Part shown: piece after piece, positions 1-11,199 of the stretch | Numbering within the stretch: the first letter of the stretch is position 1 | How the letters are laid out: each line of letters starts with the position of its first letter | Assembly: GCA_007258455.2 (NCBI GenBank) | Contig: VDFB02193867.1 | Coordinates: 531,066,751 to 531,130,750, forward strand | Direction: 5' to 3' | Source of the DNA: Sequoia sempervirens | Lineage: Eukaryota > Streptophyta > Pinopsida > Cupressales > Cupressaceae | DNA: 64,000 nucleotides | Notes under the pieces: generated by a model | What the model saw: the letters and a program-made list of their open reading frames with translations, nothing else | The model's database searches: none | Told to the model about the DNA's origin: nothing | Position numbers and translations under genes: made by a program

Positions 1-299
1 TGTGCTATATTTTGTGCTTGATTTCAGCAACATGGAGATAACAGCAAGAAAGAAAACAAAAAAACCTTAGGCCTATCTATGTTGTGTGGTTAGATATTTT
101 TTTTTAATTTTGAAACTTTTAAAAGTAACAAACTTAATTATTTTTCCCTCTTTTCAAGTCAACATAAATTTTCACTACTAGATGGTTTTTAAAGCTCAAG
201 AAGTGACATTAATTATCAAGTCAGCTTTGTAAAACTTATTTAAATTTAACAATTAAAATAAGTTAATAAGACCAAAGGTCCAAAAGTTTTGATCCATTT

Positions 300-1200
300 C
301 GATTTCCTGAACCCAATTCTTTCTTCCTTGTTGGGAGTTTGAATCTTTTTGTAGACTTTTGGAATTTTGACCTGATGGTCTGAATTTGATTTCTTTTTTC
401 ACTACTACCCTCCAGTTCACTCTTTCTTAGAATATTTTCAGTTTTTTGGAACCTAATCAAACTTTTGGACACTCCATTAGATTTTCACGTTTTTCATGTT
501 GAAAACATCTATGTATTTTTTTAATTTTTATCTTGTTGGGGCTTTAGGTTCTAAAAGGACCTTTGGACCTTTATGTCCAAAGGGTCCAAATCTGATCATG
601 ATCCCTGATCCTAGTCGGTATTCACTTTTATTGTTATCTTATTGGGACTTTGAGTCTCGAAAGGATTTTTTGACATAAGGACTAAAAGGTCTGAGTCCAA
701 TGGGGATTCCCAATATTGATCGATTCTTCCTTTTTGATCCATTCAAGACTTTAGCTCTTGATAGGACTTTTAGACCTATGTTTTGAAGTGTCCTTGTTTG
801 ATTGGGATCTCCAATCCCAATCAACTTTCTTCTCATGTCTAGTTAGGACTTCAAGTCCCAATGAGACTTTTGGTCATATGTCTGAAATGTCTAAATTTTC
901 CCAATACTTTCACTCTTGAAATTATTTTCTTTTCCTTCTTTGTCCTGTCGAGGTTTCAAGATCTAATTGGACTTTTGGACCAATGGTCCAAAATTCCTAA
1001 TTCATTTCGATTTCCTAGACCCCATTCTTACTTCCTTGTCAAGACTTCATAGTTTTAGTGAAATTTTGTAGTTTTAACCTGATAGTCTGAATCTAATTTA
1101 TTTTTCACTCCCACCCTCTAGTTCACTCTTTCTTAGGATCATGTTTGGGTTTTACAACCCAATCAGACTTTTGGAAACTTTGCAATATTTTCATGTTTTT
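300..1200. repeat. Degenerate tandem repeat, period about 102 bp
   Basis: About nine degenerate units can be read. The core word GACTTTTGGAC and its variants recurs near 353, 459, 560, 663, 765, 864, 969, 1062 and 1168, so the spacing is 93-106 bases. Each unit also carries a TTGGGACTTTNAGTC-like word about 20 bases upstream and a short inverted pair such as GGACC...GGTCC. The segment at 270-430 reappears at 979-1140 with closer identity, suggesting a higher-order duplication of about 709 bp. No coding frame runs through the units. It may be a small satellite-like array or repeats inside a retroelement LTR or UTR; no LTR borders were found. Confidence 0.7.
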
Positions 1201-2469
1201 CACTATTAATTCTCCAACAACTTTCTCAATTTCTAGATTTAATTCTTGGGGCTACATGGATGATCTTAAATGCACTTTTTAACAACTCCATGTGGGAAAA
1301 AATGGAACCCATACTTCTTTATGATTCTCAAGCCTCCTTTATGTCAGAGATTCAATCTTGGTCATAATTTTCTGATGATTTCATTGGAGTTTTCTTCCAA
1401 TTTTGTGTGCTCATTAATTTGGAGGCATGGTGTGGGTGTGGGAGCTATGTGGCATGATTTCTTCTTAGATTTGGATGTCCACATGTCTACATATAATTTG
1501 GTAGAGTTCCAAGCCCTAACCTTGGCCCTTCCTCCTTCACATCTTGTAGAGGTATAAATTGCACTTGTATTCTCATTCTAAGGGTTGGTTTTTTTTGTTC
1601 AGATATTGTTCTAGAGAGAATCAATTGTAGATCCAAAAGAAGTTAGATATTCAAAAGAAACCCTAGGTTTCATTTTTGAGTTTTGGGTGTAGCTATTTTT
1701 GTATTGTAAATATCTGAGCTTGATCCCAAACTTGTAATAACAATTGTAAACATAGAAGATATAGTGATTAAAGGAAAAATCAACCCTACCAGAGTGTCTC
1801 CATATGTGTGGTATGCATTTTCAAATGTGTCATTGGTTAGTTTTTCAGTCATAAGTTTATAAAGTTTGTACAAATCCTTTGCTTGGTATCTTTCTAATAT
1901 AATAAAGGAAATGTATGGGTACACTTGAGGATTACTAAATAGACTATCTTTATATTCCACAACCATCTATTGTATTTAAGGACATAGTCTTTTGTGGTGA
2001 ATTGATTAAGTCATTACCTTGTTTTAGTTATTACATCTATGGTTAAATATAGAGACTATGTTGCCTAATGGATAAAGGCACTAGTCTATAATTGGTTTTC
2101 TCTCCCATCATCTCAAACATACTCCAAACACATCAACTCAAAAAACCTTTAATTTTTTACTTTATGTTTTTTTTATTGACATGTCTGAGTGAATACAAAA
2201 TACAAGGGTGTATCATAAACTCATTTTTAGACACTTATATGGTAGGTTATCTATTAGAAATATTCTCAACTTTACTTATTGAAACTAGCACATAGGTATA
2301 TTATGACACCAGTATTAGGATACACTATGCAGTGAGTGTATTTTGTTGTAAGGTATTGTTTAATGCTTCAAATCATCAATTCAATATCTTAGGGAAAGCC
2401 CCCTTGGTCTTGCAGAGCCAAAAGTGAAGGAGGTCTTACCCACCTCAATCATTGGTCCTTAGCTACCCA
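1201..2469. other. AT-rich sequence without recognisable gene
   Basis: I see no coding frame with family resemblance, no RNA gene and no clear repeat. The longest open frames (1270-1557 on +, 1670-1966 on -) have composition typical of chance frames in AT-rich DNA. Confidence 0.5.
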
Positions 2470-3055
2470 ACTTGAATATAGGTTTGTGGTAATTTCCCAA
2501 GTTTGACACCCTTGACACTTGGAATACTATCAAACCTTAGGTATGTGGGGCAAAAAAATTCTATCACCAACAAAATTGGACCCATTACTAGGAAAGGATA
2601 TAAATACACAAGAAATTTTTTAGATCTTTGGTAACATAATAAGTCTATATTTGTGTATTTTTTTTGGGTAAGTTTAGCATTTTGTCAACTTACACCAACA
2701 AGATTGGCATTGTCGAGAATAAGGTGGATGAACTAATATCTTCAAAAGATTCTTTAACTTCCCAACTTGAATAAAGGTTTGTGGTAATTTCCCAAGTTTG
2801 ACACTCCTGACACTTGGAATATTATCAAACCCTAGGGATTTGGGGCCAACAGCTCCAATCACCAACAAAATTGGTATTGTTATTACCAAGAAAGGATATA
2901 AATACACACAAAAAAATTTACAACTGTGGTAATAGAATAAATCTATAATTGTGTATTTTGTTTGGGTAAGTTTGGCATCCTATCAACTTACACCAACAAG
3001 ATTGGCATTGTCGAGAATAAGGTGGATGAAATAATATCTTCAAAATATTTTGGTG
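2470..3055 (+). repeat. Two-unit 295-bp direct tandem repeat with primer-site-like motif
   Basis: The block starting ACTTGAATATAGGTTTGTGG at 2470 is repeated from 2765 with the same order of landmarks: a CCCAAGTTTGACAC word, a GGATATAAATACAC TATA-like word, a GTGTATTTT tract and an ACACCAACAAGATTGGCATT word. The last word continues as TTGTCGAGAA, which resembles a C-to-T and G-to-A decayed version of the TGGCGCCGTTGCCGGGGA primer site (tRNA-Asp) used by many plant gypsy elements. That reading is an inference. The block could be a duplicated LTR end plus primer site leading into the coding remnant downstream. Confidence 0.55.
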
Positions 3056-3126
3056 ACAAGTTAGGAAAGTATTGAGTTTTGGTTTGAAATTAGAAGTCTA
3101 TAAGTTTCAAATATTTTTTCCTTCAG

Positions 3127-3640
3127 GGAGTGGCAACTCCGTTAGGAAAGATCCATAAGTATATGACAAAAGATAAGTAATGGATAGATATTAGTTTTAT
3201 AGAGGTCAAGAAGTTCATGTTCAAAGCTTGCTCTATTGGTGCAAGAAGGAAACAAGAACACTAGAAAGCTAAAAATTCAAGTAATTCTCCTTTACATAGT
3301 TCAAGAAATAATGAAAAAGTGAGTACTTTAGGTAGAAGGAAAGCTTCTAAATATTTTTATCAATACACATTAGATTATTCAACTAATAATAGAGTTAGAA
3401 CTACTAGAAGAAATTTTAGACATGATTATAATAGATATGGAAATGAAACAAACCCTTAGTCTAAGAAAATATAAATGTGGGTGTACTTGAAGTTACACCT
3501 CAAACAAACACTAGGCTTCACCCTCTGAGAAATTGAAGAGAAAGTAGACATGATACCTCTCAATCTTCTGAACAAGATGTTGAAAGCGGGCATGTGCAGG
3601 ATCATGGTATGCCAAAAAGTGGCAATGGAGAAAAAAATAC
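3127..3640 (+). pseudogene. Decayed coding segment, Arg/Asn/Ser-rich, possibly gag-related
   Basis: From 3127 one frame is open except for a few single stops for about 120 codons. It encodes a basic stretch (KKFMFKACSIGARRKQ) and then an Arg/Asn-rich stretch (RTTRRNFRHDYNRYGNE). A second frame from about 3470 to 3635 is Ser/Asp/His-rich (RHDTSQSSEQDVESGHVQD). No zinc knuckle, protease or other domain can be recognised. Its place just after a primer-site-like motif suggests the 5' coding end of a retroelement, but I cannot name the family. Confidence 0.35.
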
Positions 3641-3699
3641 GTGTTTCTACGACTCAAAAACGCGAAAATGGTGAGTTGACTTTATGGGGCTCAGGTGAC

Positions 3700-3975
3700 T
3701 ACCGAGGTAGAGGAAAAACTTAGATTTAAGAATCGGATATCCGATCCAAATCGGATATCTGATTTTGTTGACATATATATAAATAAAATTTCGGGCAACC
3801 AAAACTCATTTTCACATTTGCATTCGGCTCAACCGCGGCAGGCGCACAGTGGAAAGCGCAAATCAGATATCCAATTTGAAATCCATCTCCAACAGGTAAA
3901 ATTCTTGATTTTTTATTTGCTCTAATCAAATTTTCAATTAGATTTGTTTAATTTTAGTTGATTTTTTTCAAAATA
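3700..3975 (+). other. Exon-like segment with repeated GGATATCCGAT words and a splice-donor-like site
   Basis: The words CGGATATCCGATC, TCGGATATCTGAT and TCAGATATCCAAT occur at 3736-3766 and 3861-3875; the first pair can fold on itself. The segment ends in a CAACAG|GTAAAA donor-like junction near 3894, followed by a T-rich tract that looks like an intron. Downstream, copy 1 of the direct repeat ends in TTAATCAG, an acceptor-like end at about 4259. This suggests the 5' exon and intron of a small transcription unit, possibly one riding on a retroelement. No known protein is recognised. Confidence 0.3.
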
Positions 3976-4266
3976 GGGTTTTTTGGTAGATTTTCTATGA
4001 AAAAGTTGAATTTAGCATGGATTTTGATGAAAATTGAATGTTTGCAATGGATTTTGATGAAAATTGAATGTTTGCAATGGATTTTCACTTAAAAATAGTG
4101 TTTTTTATGTATTTGGATTAAAAATTAGAGAATTTTATTAATTTTTGTTAAAAACTAGGGTTTTTGTTGGATTTTAAAAAAAAACTAGGGTATTTTTATA
4201 CTATTTTCATTTATATTGTCTGATTTTAATTAGATTGATTTGTTTTTATATTTAATCAGGCATTAG
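3976..4266 (+). repeat. Direct repeat copy 1 flanking a gag fragment
   Basis: This T-rich block (words GATTTTCTATGAAAAAGTTG, TTTAGCATGGATTTTGATG, ATGTATTTGGATTAAAAATT, TTAGATTGATTTG, ending GGCATTA) is found again at 6527-6754 in the same orientation with small indels. The two copies bracket a 2.3-kb gag fragment. They could be LTR remnants or a duplicated intron. Neither TG...CA ends nor a target duplication is visible. Confidence 0.6.
4021..4080 (+). repeat. Perfect 30-bp direct repeat, two units
   Basis: Bases 4021-4050 and 4051-4080 are identical, giving a perfect 30-bp tandem duplication. The related copy at 6527-6754 has only a single unit, so the duplication arose after the two larger copies separated. 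Confidence 0.85.
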
Positions 4267-4289
4267 CATTAAATTGTTTTGAATCTTGT

Positions 4290-6526
4290 AGAAAATTTAT
4301 GAGCTTCATGACCTTGTGTCACTTCACTAATACCCACGTGAGATGTAGTTGTAGACTTATGGCTTCCTATGTTGCAATCATAGCCAATGTTGAGCTTGAT
4401 TCTTATAACTCTTTCACTCAACGTATAATGTCTACCCAATCCATCTTATATTCCCTCCCTAGTCCTACATTACCCATGTCTTTTTTGTAACCTAACATTT
4501 ATGTGGACTTGGCATATGTTATTTCTAAGGTCCCCAATGATAATCTAGAATAATTGGATAAAGACCTACAATGAATTCAACAATTCTTAAGCATTGAACC
4601 TTTGGATGGAGAAGCAATCCCTCTTTTGGATAGCATTGGGAAGTTGGTAAATGATTAGGAAGGGATAGAAGTGTTACGTAGCCTAGCTAATATAGTAGAT
4701 TCTAATATTCCTTTGGTAGCTAGTTTCACGAAATTTTTGACTAATGCTCAAAATCCTTTTGGAAAATAAGTTTCCTCTCCCACAATAATGCCTTCTATTC
4801 CCAACTTTACACCTCCAATCATAGCATCAATGATGGAATATAACAATGGTTTAAACTCAAGCTTAGGAATTTCTAGTGGAAATTATAATAGTTTTGTCCC
4901 TTCACCTATAACACCTTCATATTCATCACCCCTCCTAAACATGAAATATAATATCCCACCATTCCTCCATACTAGTTCACCATACTTGAAAAACTCTCAC
5001 AACATGTGGCCCAATGATTTTGTGATAAATCAACTTTTTTATTTAAAGCATGAGATTATTACAACAACAAATTTCAAACTTAAACCAAAATCAAACCAAT
5101 AGTAAACATCCAAAATACCTTACACATAATTCATTAATGTTCACTATTTTAAATACACCTATACTACAAAACATTGAAATACCTCGCTTTGGAAAGTACA
5201 ATGGTAAAAAATATCCTAATAACCATTTGTTAGTTTTTACTACCTTGTGTAGAGACTTTATTTTTGAAGATTCACTCATAGTGAAACTCTTTTCTAGATC
5301 ATTGAAAGATATGGCCTTGGATTGGTTTTGTTCATTGTCAAACAATCAATTACCTCTTTTACACAACTCATTAATGATTTCCTCCAACACTTTCAAGTGA
5401 ACATCAATCCTCAAGTTACATTAACAAATTTAGTTCATTGTAATCAAGGACCTAAAGAGAAAATAAAAAACTTTATGAAATGATACTAATCCTTTTATTT
5501 GAAATTCTCCTATAGTCTTCAAGATGTTGACATTCAAAGGGTGTTTATAGGTAACTTACAACCTAATATTCAAGATAAGAAATTGCTAATGAAATATCCA
5601 TCCTTAACACGTTTTTGTATAACCCTTCATGATTATCGAATATCGATTAGTTGGTATGAAGGTACCCCTTCATAGGCTCCTATTGGACAATCATATAAGT
5701 CATGCCTCAAAACAACTATCAATCATTTAAAAAGAAAAAAAATATTCATTACTTGATAAACATTCATGTCAAACCGCTCATAATATTGAGACAGTAAGCT
5801 CTGTAAACATAACTCTAGATATAAATTTAGGCCATGAGATAGGAAATTTTCATAGTTGTTTGATTCTCTCCATGTGATCATGTTGCAATTGTTAAACTAG
5901 AATATGATTCAACTTCCTCCAATTAGTCATATTCAAACAATTAAACCTTTACCACCAAACTTTAATGCAAAAACATTTTTTCAATATCATCGTACACCTC
6001 GACATAATATGGAAAGATGTAAGCATATTTATAACCAAGTGCAAGACCTCATTCTAATCAAATCTAGTTGGATGACCTATTAATGACAAAGGAAATAAAT
6101 TGGTTTTTTCACCTAATCAATACTTACAAATATTTACAAGCCCATTGCCAATTCATTCAACAAACTTTGTTCAATACAATGATAATGAAGAAGATGATAA
6201 TGATTTTTCCATCTTTATAAACATTATTAATATTCAAAATCATAAAGGAAAAACCAATATTTTGTTTAACATTTCTTTTACATATATTGATTCTTCTATA
6301 ACTACACTCGATGGTCTTCTTTATATCAAGTTTGCAGAAACCCGAAAAGGGAATACTCATTGATCCCATGTACATAGTGAATATGATCAAAAAAGAGTTA
6401 TTGTATGTACATGAACTTTATGCAGATGATTATGAACAATCAAAAGCATGATTAAAAGCTCATGATGGTTATGGCTTCCCTATAATTGGTTTGATAACTC
6501 TCCCAGTAAAGGTTGGACCTAAATAG
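4290..6526 (+). pseudogene. Ty3/gypsy gag (and start of protease region) pseudogene, Tat-like
   Basis: The frame from 5050 encodes the hallmark capsid stretch of plant gypsy Gag: IPRFGKYNGKKYPNNHLL, then FEDSLIVKLFSRSLKDMALD followed by W, about residues 45-95 of that frame. A frameshift near 5346 moves the Gag into another frame (INDFLQHFQVNINPQVTLTN) up to about 5660. Near 5985-6075 a YHRTPRHNMERCKHIYNQVQDLI-like stretch matches the knuckle-like region of Tat-lineage Gags. At 6470-6525 a GFPIIGLITLPVKVGPK stretch resembles the region after the protease active site and then stops abruptly at the direct repeat copy 2. Several stops and frame changes show it is dead. The upstream Pro/Ser/Asn-rich frame at 4788-5102 is probably the Gag linker. 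Confidence 0.7.
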
Positions 6527-6754
6527 TTGGGTGGTTTTGATAGATTTTTTATGAAAAATTTGAGTTTAGCATGGATTTTGATGAAAATTTGAATGTTTGC
6601 AATGGATTTGCTTAAACATAGTGTTTTATGTATTTGGATTAAAAATTATAAAATTTTATAGATTTTGTTATAAACTAGGTATTTTTAAATATTTTCATTT
6701 ATATTGTCTAATTCTAATTAGATTGATTTGTTTTTTATATTAATCCCGGGCATT
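6527..6754 (+). repeat. Direct repeat copy 2 flanking a gag fragment
   Basis: This is the partner of 3976-4266, about 60 bases shorter through deletions, and ends with the same GGCATTA word. The gag/protease frame breaks exactly at its left edge. The sequence to its right (ATGGCTGTG and the CCACCT tract) differs from what follows copy 1. Confidence 0.6.
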
Positions 6755-6770
6755 ATGGCTGTGACAATGA

Positions 6771-6885
6771 AAATGCACCACCTCCACCACCTCCACCTCC
6801 TCCACCACCTCCTGCGACCTCCTCCACCTCCACCTCCTCCACCTCCACCACCACCTCCACCACCTCCACCACCTCCCACAACACA
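6771..6885 (+). repeat. CCACCT/CCTCCA microsatellite
   Basis: An imperfect run of CCACCT and CCTCCA hexamers of about 115 bases. In the frame entered from 6757 it would encode a proline run (PPPPPPPP) and then Thr/Ser, and that frame stays open into the next segment up to about 6945. It may therefore be the polyproline stretch of a decayed protein rather than a neutral microsatellite. Confidence 0.8.
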
Positions 6886-6889
6886 TCAG

Positions 6890-7835
6890 TTCAAGAATTA
6901 ATTTCTGAAAAATTGCAACAATTAAAGGGTATTTCGAAGTTTATATGAGAGTCCCTCGATTATCTTCGATGTCAAACACAATGAACGAAATAATTAAAAA
7001 TATAGAAACCCTCTCCTCGCAACATAATTGCCTTTCATTCGTGGCGAGAAAACATGAGAGAATATTATGCATGTGGATTGTCCTATGATGATGCGAAAGA
7101 TCTTGGAATAACCAAAGCCCAAATAGCCTCTTTATTTGTTAACCCTCGCACTGGTTTGCCAGTTAATGTTAATAAAACAAAACTTTCTATAAAATGGTGC
7201 ACTCATTGAGAAATTGTAGAAAACTTTTGGGATTGTTGGTGTATGGTTTTTTTGAAACCACCGAACAACAATTTGGATGTACCATTTTACTTTATAAAAA
7301 AATTATATGCTGAGTTTGTGTTAGGGCATCATGTCAATTACTTTGACATTAGACCCTTCCAGGGCGTTGGTGGAGGTATGCCCCAGGATAGAGAAGGGGC
7401 AGTTAGAGTAATACCCCACCCACATGTTCCCTCCCTCGCTTCCCTCGCACCTCGGTGCTCATCCATATATTATGCGGGATGCGGCCACCTGAGACTATCC
7501 GCTATTCACTCTTTGAGTGGTCTTTTGGTTTTGCATGCTTTTGTATTGCTTCAGTGACCACATTCTAGTGATGTTGGTGATGGCTCGAGTGCTGCTGCAT
7601 CATCCTCATCAGGTCCACATATTTGTGTACCACATACTTGCTCCATGTGCCACCAAATATGCTTGGGTCCTCTTGTAGAGCCTGCCGAGCATCCCCTAGA
7701 CGCTTCTGATTATGACTTCCATGATGTGGATATTATAGATCAGATGCAGGGGAGTGGAGCACACCATACAGAGTCCTCTCCTGCTAGAGAGGGGGACATT
7801 GGAGTCGTGACACAGGTAAAATTTAAGTTGTGAAT
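6890..7835 (+). pseudogene. Decayed coding segment of unknown family
   Basis: After the proline run, the frame encodes TSVQELISEKLQQLKGISKF and then breaks. A later frame encodes SWRENMREYYACGLSYDDA, DLGITKAQIASLFVNPRTGL and, from 7243, a 104-residue stretch with FIKKLYAEFVLGHHVNYFDI. A third part (7645-7833) is Asp/His-rich and acidic. The composition is protein-like and unlike the AT-rich surroundings, but I recognise no catalytic or structural motif. It could be an extra gene carried by a retroelement or a captured host fragment. A GAG|GTAAA-like donor near 7815 hints at introns. Confidence 0.35.
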
Positions 7836-7989
7836 TTATAACTTGCATTTGTTTTCAAATGAATATTAATAATAAGAATGAGTATAATATTACATATATT
7901 TATTTACATGGTCTATTTAGGTTGATGTCAGAGGAGGTGAAAAATGTGGTGGATAGCACCTTGAGGGCCATTTCATTTGGCACGGACAT

Positions 7990-8089
7990 NNNNNNNNNNN
8001 NNNNNNNNNNNNNNNNNNNNNNNNNNNNNNNNNNNNNNNNNNNNNNNNNNNNNNNNNNNNNNNNNNNNNNNNNNNNNNNNNNNNNNNNN
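7990..8089. other. Assembly gap of 100 N
   Basis: Exactly 100 N, the conventional size for a gap of unknown length. The link between the segment ending at 7989 and element D at 8090 is therefore not proven to be contiguous. Confidence 0.99.
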
Positions 8090-8389
8090 AAACTTGTTAG
8101 CGATTAGAAAATTCCTTTCATATGTGATACTAATATTGTAACAATCCCCTCTTCTACTCCTTTTCCCATATACCATCTAATTGACATGGCTTGGGAATTT
8201 AGTCAATTAAAAGTTAAAAGTGTCAATTAGAGAGCTATCGAGGATGTTGAAACACATGGAGAGGAAATTTTCATACTTCAATGCCCCTACTATTTTTTAT
8301 CAGCCAAATAAAGTTGTAACAATTCCTAATGATGGAGTAGAAAAACTCAACATTCAAGAGACCCCTAAAATTTATATGGGTGATATTTT

Positions 8390-8850
8390 CATAGGTAATA
8401 ATTAAAATATTGATCAATTTTTATACATCATTGTTGATAAGTTGGCTAGTTCATAATTGTATGTTAGATTTTGGAGCATCTAGTAATGTGATGTCACTAA
8501 AAGTTATGAATCATTTAGGACTACAAGTTTCTCAATCTTATGGTAAATTTTATGATATGGATTCTTGTGAGGTAGATGCAATTGTGAACGTAAATATTCT
8601 TCATGTGTAACTTGTTGCATGCCTTGGGAAAGCCTTTTCAATAGATATAATCATAGTCAATTTTCTCACTAAGTGGGGTATGTTACTACCAAGGAAGTGG
8701 GAAGCTTCAATGAATGGTAGTCTTAAAATGGATTTACCCTATGCTACCATCCTGATGTGTGGAAAAGATGTCTAGCTACACAAGGAATAAGAAATGATGA
8801 TCATTATGGAGAATCCTAATGAATAAAGGAATGAGATTGTTTACCCTGAT
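8390..8850 (+). pseudogene. Element D protease and following linker
   Basis: The frame 8410-8610 carries CMLDFGASSNVMSLKVMNHLGL, fitting the retropepsin pattern D-x-G-A-S-x-N-V with the catalytic Asp in LDFGAS (the usual Ser or Gly after Asp is Phe). After a stop at 8608 the same frame continues with a KWGMLLPRKWEASMNGSLKM and DLPYATI stretch, the protease-linked segment typical of plant gypsy polyproteins of this type. It is broken by single stops at 8775 and 8825. Confidence 0.7.
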
Positions 8851-9420
8851 GTGGAGCTTGATTATCTAGTAGGCTATCGTGATGATGAATCTAATAAGAA
8901 AATTGATTCTAATTTTTTTTCCTCACATCTTCACCCAGAAGATGATGGACTTTGGAATATATATTTTGATGGTGCATGTTCAAGAGAAGGTAATGGTGTA
9001 AGAATTATATTTATGTCCCCTAGGGGAAAATATTACAAGTACACTTTTAGATTTAACTTTGAGTGCTCCAATAATGTGATAGAGTATAAAGCTTTGTTAC
9101 TTGGCCTAAATATAGCTTCAAAGTATGGAATCAAATACATTAGGGTGCATGGTGATTCAAAACGTGTGGTGTCTCAAGTCAAAGGCACTTATGCTACAAA
9201 AGAAAAAAGAATAAGAATGTATAGGAATGTTGTTTGGAATACTATTGAGGCATTTGATTCTTTTAATATCACTTCCAAGGTGGAAAGAGAAAATAATGTG
9301 GTGGTTGATGTGATTGTTGCACTAGCTTCAAAATTTGATGTTTTTTTCATTCTCCATCACTACAACTATGAAGTTGAGATTCTTACCAGTCCTATTATTC
9401 CAGATAACATATACAACTAG
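8851..9420 (+). pseudogene. Element D archaeal-type RNase H domain
   Basis: This is the longest open frame of element D (189 codons). The domain starts with WNIYFDGACSREGNGV (first catalytic Asp in FDGA), has the second acidic residue in NNVIEYKALLLGL, the third in YIRVHGDSKRVVSQVKG and a C-terminal acidic residue in NVVVDVIVALAS. Such plant-type or archaeal-like RNase H domains cut the RNA strand of RNA-DNA hybrids and occur as an extra domain in Tat-lineage gypsy elements. The key residues are kept, although the element is dead. Confidence 0.8.
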
Positions 9421-9799
9421 CAGGTTTTCAATGATGACCAACAAATTTATGAGTTTTTAAATTGCATTAATCATTTTGAAAACAAGAAAATTGACTGGGG
9501 ACCCATGGTGGAGAAAGATAATGAAGGTAAGGAGACTCTTTTTTGGAATGAGATCATCCAACTCAAAAACAACACCATTCCTAGAGGTATTATTTCTTTA
9601 GAGATAATTTTTGATAATGTTGATTGTCAGAAGACAAAGAGTAAGCCTATCAAAGAAAGATATAGAGGTTGTAAACTTAGGAACTAAATTAGCTCCTAAG
9701 ATGGTTTATATTGGTAAGAAATAAGATTGATAGAGAAGCAAATATTGATTGTATTATTAAAAGAGTATAAAAAATTATTTACTTGATCTTATAATGAAT

Positions 9800-10557
9800 T
9801 GAAGGCTTACATATAAGATTTTTTCTAGTATACCATTATATTTGAGCCTGGTATAAAGCCATTCAGACAAAAGAAACATCCTATCAACCCTACTCTTGCT
9901 CCTCAAATACAGAAATAACTGATGAAATTGGAAGAAGGTGGTATTATTAAACCTATTAGACATTTAGAATGGGTGTCTAACCTTGTTCTAGTTAGAAAAA
10001 ATAATGGGGACATCCAACTATCTGTAGGTATCAAAAATTTGAATATCAAGTCCCTCAAGGACAATTACCCATTTCCCAACATGGATCATTTGCTACATCA
10101 AGTGATAGGGTCAAAGTTGATGTCTACGATGGATAGTTTCTCAAGTTGCAATTAGGTCATGGTTGATGAATCTGAGAAGTAAAATATAACTTTCACTACA
10201 CCATGGTAAACTTTTGTATATGTTTGAATGTCATTCAAACTCAAGAAAGCAAGGGGAAAATTTCATAGAGTTATGGATGTAGCTATTGTAGGACTCATAA
10301 ATGAGATTATGGTTGTCTACCAAGATGACCCGACTGTTTACTCCAAGGATCAAGAGGATCATTGTAAACACTTGGAGTTAGTCTTCCAAAGATGCTTGAA
10401 GTGTGGGATATCTTTGAATCCCAAGAAATGCATCTTCAGTGTGGAAGAAGGTAAGATCTTTGGGTGCATTGTGTCTAAAGAATGGTTAATGATTGATATT
10501 GAATGTGTCAAAGCTATTGACCTTATCCCACAACCCAAAATGGTCAAAGTAGTTTAG
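9800..10557 (+). pseudogene. Element D reverse transcriptase
   Basis: RT motifs appear in order over several frames: KPFRQKKHPINP near 9855 (after a frame change), LEEGGIIKPIRHLEWVSNLV from 9931, VGIKNLNIKSLKDNYPFPNMD near 10025, and the catalytic box as VVYQDDPTVYSKDQEDH near 10320. YQDD replaces the usual YxDD with Gln, and both Asp are retained. LVFQRCLKCGISLNPKKCIF follows. Stops at 10153 and 10186 plus frame changes show it is a pseudogene. Confidence 0.85.
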
Positions 10558-11140
10558 TCTTTCTATGGTCAAATAAACTTTGTTTGAAGATTTATTCCCA
10601 ACTTTTCTAAGAAAACAAAATCCATCTCTAAACTATTGAAGAAGGGGCGATATTCCAATTGGAATAAGGAATCAACAGATTCCTTCTCAAAGATAAGAGA
10701 TGTACTTAAAAAGGCACCAATGCAAGCAAGTTCGGATTGTTCTAATCCTTTCCAATTATTTTCCTTTGCATCTTTTTATAGTATTGTTGTAGTTCTACTA
10801 CAAAAAAATAAAGATGGTTATGAGTAGCCAATATCTTTCTTCAACAAATCATTGAGAGATGTTAAATTGAACTATTTTGTGATGAAGAAGCATGCATATT
10901 CCCTTGTTAAAGTTTTGAAGAATCTTAGACCTTATCTTATAGGGTCTATATTACTTTTGTGCCACATACTACTGTCAGAGATATTTTTGTGTAGCAGGAA
11001 GCATTAGGTAAAAGGTGTTGGTGGATCAATAAGATCCAAGAGTATGACATGGATATACAAACAACCAAATTAGTTAGAGGTCAAGGGCTAGAAAAATTAA
11101 TTGCTGAAAATAATTTGGATGTTATTGAAGTCCACCAAGT
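10558..11140 (+). pseudogene. Element D RT thumb and canonical RNase H
   Basis: The frame encodes SFYGQINFV, RFIPNFSKKTKSISKLLKKG and then WNKESTDSFSKIRDVLKKAP, the connection segment. An RNase H follows with FASFYSIVVVLLQKNKDGYE and PISFFNKSLRDVKLNYFVMK, in which the first catalytic Asp expected in the FASD position is not evident. It ends with a KHAYSLVKVLKNLRPYLIG stretch. In-frame stops at about 10555, 10585 and 10825 break it. Confidence 0.75.
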
Positions 11141-11199
11141 TAACTTGACCCCTATGTCATTTCATGTCAATTAAAGGATTGCCCTCACTATAAGGACAT

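Noticed and set aside
1270..1557. 95-codon plus-strand open frame
   Set aside because: No motif, no homologous pattern, length within chance in a window of this size.
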